Origin: Heyndrickxia shackletonii
GTDB lineage: Bacteria > Bacillota > Bacilli > Bacillales > Bacillaceae_C
Assembly: GCF_001420715.1 (NCBI RefSeq)
Contig: NZ_LJJC01000004.1
Span: forward strand, 3,432,783-3,496,782
Reading direction: 5' to 3'
DNA length: 64,000 nucleotides
Shown here: in pieces, positions 57,840 to 64,000 of the stretch
Position numbering within the stretch: position 1 is the stretch's first letter
Layout: the number at the start of each line of letters is the position of its first letter
Program-made: the position numbers and the translations under genes
The notes under the pieces: generated by a model
What the model saw: only the letters and a program-made list of their open reading frames with translations
Database searches by the model: none
Told to the model about the DNA's origin: nothing

Positions 57840-58577
57840 TTACAAGTCGTTTTCTTGTTCTTTTAGAAAAGAAATCAATTTATTCGTCATATTCATTTGC
57901 TGATCAGATAAAACAAAATGGAATGTTGATGGAGAATGATTCCTATTTCGTTGCTCCATTATTTCCTTTAATCGTTCTGTTTGACTTTTATAGCTGTTAT
58001 TATCAATCCTTTGAAAAATACACAAGCCTTTCTTCATTTCGACTAGATTAGTTGTAATATCTTCTTGCCACTCTTCCGGATTTCCTTCTCCTTGTTGTTG
58101 AAAGGCAAATTGTACTTCTCTGAGCAACTTTTTATAAAAAAACTTTCGTCTTTGCTCTTGATTCATATGCGCTTCTAATGATACACAAGGAGAGATTAAT
58201 ACAAGGGACCTTATATTCTCCTTTAAAAACGGAATTAGCTTAATTGCCGCCAATGCTCCCATTCCCTCCCCTAAAACATGAATCTTATTATTTAATATTT
58301 CTTGACGAATTATATATTGATATAATCGAAAAGCATGTTTTACTGCAATATCATTTCCCCAATTACGTCCAAAAAGATTGGAATAGTAAACCAAATATCC
58401 TTCGTTTGTAAATGCACTTATCATCATTTCCCTGCCTTTGTTTTCTAACCAAAAACTTGTTTCATCATTCACATAATGCTGAGTGTCACCAATAATGAAA
58501 ATAGCAAAACCATTTGGTTTTTCGGGATAGTGAATCATACACCACTCTTGTTCGAATTGAAATGTTTCATTAAACAT
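57840..58577 (-). CDS. yjaU: Alpha/beta hydrolase YjaU
   Basis: A 245-residue protein with RBS AAGGAG before the ATG. GFAIFIIGDTQHYV starts the fold and HVLGEGMGALAAIKLIPFL near residue 100 is where the nucleophile should be, but the motif reads G-E-G-M-G with Glu instead of Ser, so hydrolase activity is doubtful. SLVLISPCVSLEAH and VLSDQQMNM follow. It matches the position of yjaU upstream of yjaV. Confidence 0.75.
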   Translation of the reverse strand: MFNETFQFEQEWCMIHYPEKPNGFAIFIIGDTQHYVNDETSFWLENKGREMMISAFTNEGYLVYYSNLFGRNWGNDIAVKHAFRLYQYIIRQEILNNKIHVLGEGMGALAAIKLIPFLKENIRSLVLISPCVSLEAHMNQEQRRKFFYKKLLREVQFAFQQQGEGNPEEWQEDITTNLVEMKKGLCIFQRIDNNSYKSQTERLKEIMEQRNRNHSPSTFHFVLSDQQMNMTNKLISFLKEQENDL

Positions 58578-58686
58578 AAAGATTTCTCCTTAAAAGTAAA
58601 TACAAAACATTGCCTCTTTTCCTCTAAGGCATTTGTCATATTTCAATACAATGTATTCCCAGCGTTAAAAAAATGTAAGGAGAAAA

Positions 58687-58709
58687 GCCCAATTATTCCA
58701 TAATTGGGC
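58687..58709 (-). terminator. Hairpin, possible terminator
   Basis: GCCCAATTAT and ATAATTGGGC flank three bases; on the minus strand TTTTC follows. It lies 110 bases upstream of yjaU. Confidence 0.5.
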
Positions 58710-58721
58710 AGAAAATAAGAA

Positions 58722-58750
58722 AAGAAAAGCGCCTTGCTCATCCTCTGGAA
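58722..58750 (+). repeat. Fragment of the dispersed intergenic repeat (copy D)
   Basis: AAAAGCGCCTTGCTCATC matches the outer end of copies A and B. The inner part is missing. Confidence 0.45.
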
Positions 58751-58907
58751 GATAGCCTATGGTGTTAGACAAAGGGCAACTCATGAAATATTAAGCTTAA
58801 AACTTCCTAGAATTTTCACTTTCTAAATGTGAGAAGCTATGATAAGATGTAAGCGGATAATAATATTTTTCATATACATAAATTTCAGCAGATTTGAGGT
58901 GTTATAG

Positions 58908-59090
58908 ATGAAATATTTTTGGACTTTGTTCTGGACATTTCTACTTGTACAAATGTTAGGATATGTAGGAAGTGCAATGACTGATACTCAATATTCTATT
59001 GGTACTATGTCGATTTTAAGCGTAGTCGTAACAGTTATGATTTTTATCCTGTCATCTGTTATTCCTAATTCACCTGCTACAGAAGAGTAA
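58908..59090 (+). CDS. yjzD: DUF2929 membrane protein YjzD
   Basis: A 60-residue protein with two membrane helices: MKYFWTLFWTFLLVQMLGYVGSAM, then a turn with DTQY and MSILSVVVTVMIFILSSVIP. This is the DUF2929/YjzD layout. GAGGTG precedes the ATG. It ends at a terminator shared with clpB. In B. subtilis YjzD lies near yjaU too. Function unknown. Confidence 0.85.
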   Translation: MKYFWTLFWTFLLVQMLGYVGSAMTDTQYSIGTMSILSVVVTVMIFILSSVIPNSPATEE

Positions 59091-59122
59091 AAAACAACCT
59101 CGCAATCGCGAGGTTATTTTTT
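59091..59122. terminator. Bidirectional terminator between yjzD and clpB
   Basis: ACCTCGC and GCGAGGT pair around AATC with A and T runs on either side. Confidence 0.9.
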
Positions 59123-61714
59123 TATGAAAACCTTTATTTGATTATTATTTAATCCTATCTCAATTGTATTGTGGGGATGAACATGACCTGCAATAATTTC
59201 CCTAGCTAATTTTGTTTCGATTTGTTGTTGAATGAATCGTTTTAATGGACGGGCACCATAGACTGGATCATATGCAGAAGTTGCGATCCAGCCTTTTGCT
59301 TCATCTGTCATTTCAAGATTTATATATTGATCGCTCAATCTCTTTTGAAGTTCATCGATTAGCTTCGAAACTATTCCTTTAATATCTTTCATGTTCAATG
59401 GCTTAAATAATATAATATCATCGATTCTATTTAAGAACTCAGGTCGAAAGGATGCACGAAGTTGTTTTAATACCTTTTCTTTCGTTCCCTCATCAATTTC
59501 ATTTTCGTTATTTTCTCTTTCCAACAGGAAGGCGGATCCGATGTTGGATGTCATAATGATTACGGTATTTTTAAAATCGACCGTTCTTCCTTGAGAATCG
59601 GTAATTCGCCCATCATCTAATGCCTGCAATAAAATATTAAATACTTCCGGATGTGCCTTCTCAATTTCATCCATCAAAATAACGGAATAAGGTTTCCTTC
59701 TAACTGCCTCCGTTAATTGGCCGCCTTCCTCATAACCTACATATCCTGGAGGCGCCCCAATTAGTCTGGATACAGCATGCTTCTCCATATATTCCGACAT
59801 ATCGATTCGAATCATTTGCTCTTCGCTATCAAATAGCACTTGTGCCAATGCTTTTGCCAACTCTGTTTTTCCAACACCCGTAGGTCCGAGGAAAATAAAG
59901 GAACCTATTGGCCGATTTGGATCTTTAATCCCAGCTCTAGCTCTCAACACTGCATCGCTCACAGCACGAACTGCCTCATCCTGTCCAATGACTCGCTCAT
60001 GTAAGATACTTTCTAGTTTCAAAAGTTTCTCTCTTTCCCCTTCCACTAATTTGGAAACCGGTATTCCCGTCCACCTGGCAACGATGTCAGCAATTTCTTC
60101 TTCCGTGACTTCCTCACGTAAAAGCTTATTTTCTCCTTTATGCTCTGCAAGTGTACCCTCTAACTCCTTCAGTTCTTTCTCTACTGCTGGTATTTTCCCA
60201 TGACGTAATTCAGCCGCTTTATTTAAATCGTAATCGTTCTCTGCTTCCTCCAGTTGTCTCCTCAGTTTTTCAAGCTGTTCGCGTTTTTCCTGAATTGTTG
60301 ACAATTCAGTTTTTTCAGCTTGCCATTTCGCTTTCATCGCATCCGCTTTTTCTTTGAAATCCGCCAATTCTTTTTGCAAAATTGCTAAACGTTCCTTACT
60401 CGCTTCATCAGATTCCTTCTTCAGTGCAGCTTCTTCAATTTCCAACTGCATCACACGTCTTGTTACCTCATCTAATTCGCTAGGCATTGAGTCTATTTCT
60501 ACCCGTATCGTTGCGCATGCCTCGTCAACAAGATCAATCGCTTTATCTGGCAAAAAGCGATCGGTGATATAGCGATTGGATAATGTTGCTGCCGCAACTA
60601 AAGCACGATCATGAATATTTACACCGTGATGAATTTCGAACCGTTCCTTAAGCCCGCGTAAAATAGAAACAGTATCTTCCACCGTTGGCTCCTGTACCAG
60701 TACTTGTTGAAATCTTCTTTCCAAGGCCGGGTCTTTTTCAATATACTTGCGATATTCATCTAGGGTCGTCGCACCAATACAATGAAGTTCTCCCCTTGCA
60801 AGCATCGGTTTCAACATATTCCCTGCGTCCATCGCACCTTCCGTTTTACCAGCTCCAACAATGGTATGTAATTCATCAATGAATAAAAGAATACGGCCTT
60901 CACTCTTTTTTATTTCCTGAAGAACTGCTTTCAGTCTCTCCTCAAATTCACCTCGGAATTTAGCTCCAGCAATTAAAGATCCCATATCTAAGGCAAAAAT
61001 CGATTTATCCTTTAACCCTTCCGGTACATCCTTTCTAACAATACGTTGGGCTAAACCTTCAACAATCGCAGTTTTTCCGACACCAGGCTCGCCAATTAAA
61101 ACAGGATTATTTTTCGTTTTCCTTGATAAGATTCGGATTACATTGCGTATTTCACTATCTCTTCCTATTACAGGGTCAATTTTTCCCTCTTTAACAGCAG
61201 CTACTAAGTCTCGTCCATATTTTTTCAAAACATCATACGAGCTTTCCGGATTTTGTGATGTCACCTTTTGATTCCCCCTTATTTGCATGATTTCCGAAAG
61301 TAATTTATCTCTCGTTATTTGTTTTTTTATTAAAAAACTGGATATCTCATTATGTTGTTGGTTCGTTAATCCAAGAATTAAATGTTCTACGGAAAGATAC
61401 TCATCCTCTAATTGTTTTGCTTCCTTTTCGGCATCTAAAAATAGCTTTTGTAAATTGGATGATAGATATTGCCCTCCGGTACTAGTGCCGGATACTTTTG
61501 GTTTTTTCTTTATTATCTCATCTATTAAGGCTTCCAAATCCTGTTTGGCGATGCCTGCTCTTTCATAAATACTAACCAACAAGCTATCCGTTTTTTCCGC
61601 GAGTGCTTTCCATAAATGGACGATATCTACCTCCGGATTCTGCAGATTATTTGTAATTTGTTGGGCTTCCGCCAAGCCTTCCTGTACGGAAAATGTCATT
61701 TTATTTATATCCAC
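59114..61714 (-). CDS. clpB: ATP-dependent disaggregase ClpB
   Basis: An 866-residue Hsp100 chaperone from a GTG start after TTGGGGTGATG. In order: N-domain (1-140), AAA+ D1 with Walker [10 protein letters not shown] near 208 and Walker B FIDELHT near 280, the coiled-coil M domain (about 405-525) that marks ClpB and binds DnaK, and D2 with GPTGVGKTE near 608 and MDEIEKAH. It rescues aggregated proteins together with DnaK. B. subtilis lacks ClpB, so this is a point of difference. I see no CtsR heptamer repeat (GGTCAAA) or CIRCE dyad in the 285 bases upstream; a TAAAAT lies near 61755. Confidence 0.96.
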   Translation of the reverse strand: MDINKMTFSVQEGLAEAQQITNNLQNPEVDIVHLWKALAEKTDSLLVSIYERAGIAKQDLEALIDEIIKKKPKVSGTSTGGQYLSSNLQKLFLDAEKEAKQLEDEYLSVEHLILGLTNQQHNEISSFLIKKQITRDKLLSEIMQIRGNQKVTSQNPESSYDVLKKYGRDLVAAVKEGKIDPVIGRDSEIRNVIRILSRKTKNNPVLIGEPGVGKTAIVEGLAQRIVRKDVPEGLKDKSIFALDMGSLIAGAKFRGEFEERLKAVLQEIKKSEGRILLFIDELHTIVGAGKTEGAMDAGNMLKPMLARGELHCIGATTLDEYRKYIEKDPALERRFQQVLVQEPTVEDTVSILRGLKERFEIHHGVNIHDRALVAAATLSNRYITDRFLPDKAIDLVDEACATIRVEIDSMPSELDEVTRRVMQLEIEEAALKKESDEASKERLAILQKELADFKEKADAMKAKWQAEKTELSTIQEKREQLEKLRRQLEEAENDYDLNKAAELRHGKIPAVEKELKELEGTLAEHKGENKLLREEVTEEEIADIVARWTGIPVSKLVEGEREKLLKLESILHERVIGQDEAVRAVSDAVLRARAGIKDPNRPIGSFIFLGPTGVGKTELAKALAQVLFDSEEQMIRIDMSEYMEKHAVSRLIGAPPGYVGYEEGGQLTEAVRRKPYSVILMDEIEKAHPEVFNILLQALDDGRITDSQGRTVDFKNTVIIMTSNIGSAFLLERENNENEIDEGTKEKVLKQLRASFRPEFLNRIDDIILFKPLNMKDIKGIVSKLIDELQKRLSDQYINLEMTDEAKGWIATSAYDPVYGARPLKRFIQQQIETKLAREIIAGHVHPHNTIEIGLNNNQIKVFIKK

Positions 61715-61884
61715 TTTTTCATCACCCCAAGTGTGAATAATGTTAAGTTTATTTTATGCTATATATTACCAAAGAGCAAAATTGTAGGTTGCTTATGTGT
61801 TTTACATATGGATTATCAATAATGTTTCAATAACCTCACAAATTGTTTCCGGAAAATTATTCGTTTATTATGTGAAATATAATT

Positions 61885-61947
61885 AATTCAGGCACTTCCT
61901 GGAATAATTCAAGCACTTCTCCGAATAATTCAAGCACTACTCAAAAT
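61885..61947. repeat. Three 21-bp tandem repeats
   Basis: Three units of the form AATTCAAGCACTTCTCCGAAT in a row (61885, 61906, 61927), with a few differences each. Confidence 0.8.
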
Positions 61948-61975
61948 AATACAGTCAAACACATCAGTCCATACA

Positions 61976-62001
61976 AAAAGCCATCCAAATCAGGATGGCT
62001 T
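61976..62001 (-). terminator. Terminator of yjzC
   Basis: AAGCCATCC and GGATGGCTT around TGATTT, then TTTT on the minus strand; it overlaps the stop codon. Confidence 0.85.
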
Positions 62002-62179
62002 AAGGTTTGCGCTTATATGTCCAATGACGCTCATCATTTGAGGTTTCCGGGAAATGATCTCCCGCTTTTAGTCTGATACTTTTCGGATTAATCACCATAC
62101 TGCCATTTTCTCCAACTTCCACATACACTCCGTTATTAGGAGCTTTATCTCCGGAATGAAATCGGCGTCGTTGTCCCAT
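62000..62179 (-). CDS. yjzC: YjzC family protein
   Basis: A 59-residue basic protein: MGQRRRFHSGDKAPNNGVYVEVGE, then VINPKSIRLKAGDHFPETSNDERHWTYKRKP. This matches the YjzC family. The ATG at 62177-62179 follows GGAGGG by seven bases; the longer upstream frame is not supported. Soluble, function unknown. Confidence 0.88.
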   Translation of the reverse strand: MGQRRRFHSGDKAPNNGVYVEVGENGSMVINPKSIRLKAGDHFPETSNDERHWTYKRKP

Positions 62180-62410
62180 ACGGTTTTCCCTCCTTAAAGT
62201 AGCGTCAATACTATTTTGCATCATTTCAGAAGGGACATAAGCGTATGTTTTTTCCATTTTAGCTTATGCAGTTTTTTTCATTGTTTTTGCCTTCTTCATT
62301 TGTAATAAATCCTAAACCGAATTGATTACAAGGCATCGTTTTGAATAAATTTTATTTATTTTTAACCCAAAAAAGGCTGTTATTTTAAGTTTTCAAATTA
62401 AGAAAAGGGC

Positions 62411-62719
62411 TTAGCTAATGCCTAAAGCGATTTTTGCATAACGAGACAAGCGGTCTTTTGACCATGGCGGATTCCAGACAATGTTCACTTCTGTTTCCTT
62501 CACTTCAGGTAAATCCCGCAGTGCCGTTTGAACCTGGTCAACTATAACACCAGCTAGCGGGCATCCCATTGCAGTTAATGTCATAGTAACTGTACATTTC
62601 CCAGAATCATCTAAATCTAAATCATATACAAGCCCAAGATTGACAATATCTATTCCAAGCTCGGGGTCAATTACTTGTTCTAAAGCACCAAGAATACTTT
62701 CTCTTAGTTCCTCATCCAT
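62411..62719 (-). CDS. yitW: MIP18/SufT-type iron-sulfur assembly protein YitW
   Basis: A 102-residue DUF59 protein: ALEQVIDPELGIDIVNLGLVYD near residues 12-33, VTMTLTAMGCPLAGVIVDQV with the conserved Cys near 55, and VNIVWNPPWSKDRLSRYAKI near 80-97. The family helps to mature or deliver Fe-S clusters. In B. subtilis yitW lies beside yitV and yitU, as here. Confidence 0.9.
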   Translation of the reverse strand: MDEELRESILGALEQVIDPELGIDIVNLGLVYDLDLDDSGKCTVTMTLTAMGCPLAGVIVDQVQTALRDLPEVKETEVNIVWNPPWSKDRLSRYAKIALGIS

Positions 62720-62789
62720 TCTAATTCACTCCTTCATATCTTTAATCATATCATAGCAAACTTGACGTAAAAAAAGAAATTAAACATCT

Positions 62790-63557
62790 TTAAAGCCATC
62801 TTTCAAACCAATCCACTGTTTTCAACAAGCCATTTCTAGAAACCTTATGCCCTGAATTCTTATCTGTTATGAACTCTAATCGTTCTGGAGCTTCAGCATA
62901 CAAATATTGAATCCTTTTATAAAAATCATATGTAGGCTGGTAAGGAACCATGTTATCTTTTACACCATGCCAGAATAAAATAGGACGCATCTTAATTAAT
63001 TCTAAATGTTTACTTAAATCATATTCCTCCAAAGCGGATATTTGGTCCTGCAATTCCTTATCGGTCAGTGGAATTTTGATGCCGTTATTCTTTAATTTTT
63101 GAATTTGTTCAAGAGCAAATGCCTCGTAATTTGGACTTCCCATTAAAATAACTGCCGCTTTAATCCAATCGTATTTTGTTAAGGCACCAGATGTAATAAT
63201 CCCGCCCATGGACGTTCCAACTAGTCCAATTCTATCTGGGTCTGTATTACCGCTTTTCACATAATAATTCTTAATTACATTAATTTCATGGATTGTTTTT
63301 AAAATAATCTCCCAAAATTTAAACAACACTTCCATTTGAGACGATTCTGTCTGTCTTTCACCGTGAAACAAAATTTCAGGTAAAACTACTCTAAAACCTT
63401 TTTCAGCTAATAAATAGGCGTAATGAAGATTATGCTCTTTTGCTGATTCAAACCCATGAATAAAAATTACAAGAGGGGCTTTTTCTTTAAAAACCTGATC
63501 CTTCCCAACATGTAAAACTGGTATATCTTCTATCATTTCTTTTTGTATTTGAATCAC
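62790..63557 (-). CDS. yitV: Alpha/beta hydrolase YitV
   Basis: A 255-residue esterase-like protein. A GTG at 63555-63557 eight bases after AAGGAG is the likely start. VIFIHGFESAKEHN carries the oxyanion HG motif near residue 28, VGTSMGG near 110 the nucleophile serine (G-T-S-M-G), LFWHGVKDNMVPYQP near 197 the Asp and SGHKVSRNG near 238 the His. All catalytic residues are in place. Substrate unknown. It diverges from yitU. Confidence 0.88.
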   Translation of the reverse strand: MIQIQKEMIEDIPVLHVGKDQVFKEKAPLVIFIHGFESAKEHNLHYAYLLAEKGFRVVLPEILFHGERQTESSQMEVLFKFWEIILKTIHEINVIKNYYVKSGNTDPDRIGLVGTSMGGIITSGALTKYDWIKAAVILMGSPNYEAFALEQIQKLKNNGIKIPLTDKELQDQISALEEYDLSKHLELIKMRPILFWHGVKDNMVPYQPTYDFYKRIQYLYAEAPERLEFITDKNSGHKVSRNGLLKTVDWFERWL

Positions 63558-63816
63558 AGTGATGGCTCCTTCTGACACATATTCCTTCTAATTATTACTA
63601 TTATTTAGTATATTGAAACTACAAACATTTTTTTAATATTTCGATTGGCTAAATTGTATATTTAGTTTAGGGCATCTTTTCTTAAAAAGGCATTCACTTA
63701 TAAAAAATGAGTTTCATTCTACACATGCAGCACTAAGAAAAGAGCCTTTCCCAAAGACAGTTTATCAAATTTACTTGGATTTTCCCAAAGATAAGAATCA
63801 GCAAAGGAGAAATCAA

Positions 63817-64000
63817 ATGTCACAACGACCGCACTTAATTGCTTTAGATTTGGATGGCACCCTTCTTACAGATGACAAAAACATTTCGGAAAGAAATGCC
63901 CGCACTATAAATAAGCTTCAGGAGCAAGGCCATATTGTCATGATTTCAACCGGGAGACCATTTAGATCCAGTAAAAGATATTATCAGGAACTAAACTTGA
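63817..64000 (+). CDS. yitU: HAD-family (Cof-type) phosphatase YitU, 5' part
   Basis: The frame starts at ATG 63817 after AAAGGAGAAATCAA and runs off the right edge (61 codons). LIALDLDGTLLTDDKNIS is HAD motif I with both Asp residues, and MISTGRP is motif II (Ser/Thr). YitU of B. subtilis is one of the phosphatases that act on 5-amino-6-ribitylamino-uracil phosphate in riboflavin synthesis. The neighbours yitV and yitW support the assignment. Confidence 0.88.
   Translation, partial: MSQRPHLIALDLDGTLLTDDKNISERNARTINKLQEQGHIVMISTGRPFRSSKRYYQELNL

Larger units (their letters stand above)
58578..58907. other. Region between yjaU and yjzD
   Basis: No gene seen. It contains a perfect hairpin (58687-58709) and a fragment of the dispersed repeat (58722-58750). 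Confidence 0.5.

Overview
The window comes from an AT-rich, endospore-forming Bacillaceae chromosome. Most of it follows the Bacillus subtilis yjaU-yjcH gene order, read in reverse (yjcHGF, spoVIF, ndh, fabI, yjbQ/prpE/yjbO/nadK/relQ/yjbK/cwlQ/yjbI/spxH, pepF/coiA/mecA/spx, oppABCDF, trpS, yjbA, yjaZ, fabF/fabH, comZ, yjaV/yjaU). It also carries clpB, which B. subtilis lacks, and lacks the app, thiazole-synthesis and med genes found there in B. subtilis. The species cannot be named from sequence alone.

Left end (1-2.8 kb): a membrane-protein gene running off the edge, a small XtrA-like phage protein and a broken tyrosine recombinase next to tRNA-Val(GAC). This looks like the remnant of an element once integrated at the tRNA.

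3-17.2 kb: an accessory surface-glycan locus. It has three related GT4-type glycosyltransferases, a DUF4855 protein, a two-domain hexapeptide acyltransferase, an SDR epimerase, a Gfo/Idh/MocA oxidoreductase, a DegT aminotransferase, a UDP-sugar dehydrogenase, a collagen-like protein with 145 Gly-X-Y triplets and a GT2-TPR glycosyltransferase. Dehydrogenase, oxidoreductase, aminotransferase and acetyltransferase are the enzyme types of the WbpA-WbpB-WbpE-WbpD route to UDP-2,3-diacetamido uronic acids. Sequences matching late mother-cell sigma-K promoters (AC, 17 bases, CATAnnnTA) precede three of its transcription units, and the same design precedes spoVIF, a yjcZ-type gene and a small Cys/Lys-rich gene. 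I infer that this locus decorates the spore surface.

17.7-26.5 kb: yjcHGF, spoVIF and small sporulation genes, a YhcN-like lipoprotein with spoVAC-spoVAD-spoVAE, a DUF1360 protein, the yjlC-ndh operon and fabI.

26.7-48 kb: housekeeping and stress genes. These are an antiporter, Ap4A hydrolase, pseudouridine synthase, NAD kinase, small (p)ppGpp synthetase, CYTH protein, lytic transglycosylase, globin, the Spx adaptor SpxH, PepF, CoiA, MecA, Spx and an Opp oligopeptide transporter. Between spxH and pepF lies a clear RoxS/RsaE regulatory RNA with its own promoter, terminator and a Rex-like operator.

48-64 kb: trpS, whose last codons are interrupted by an antisense group IIC intron of about 1.9 kb; yjbA, yjaZ, fabF, fabH, comZ, yjaV, yjaU, yjzD, clpB, yjzC, yitW, yitV and the start of yitU. 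Several families of short dispersed or tandem repeats lie between genes.
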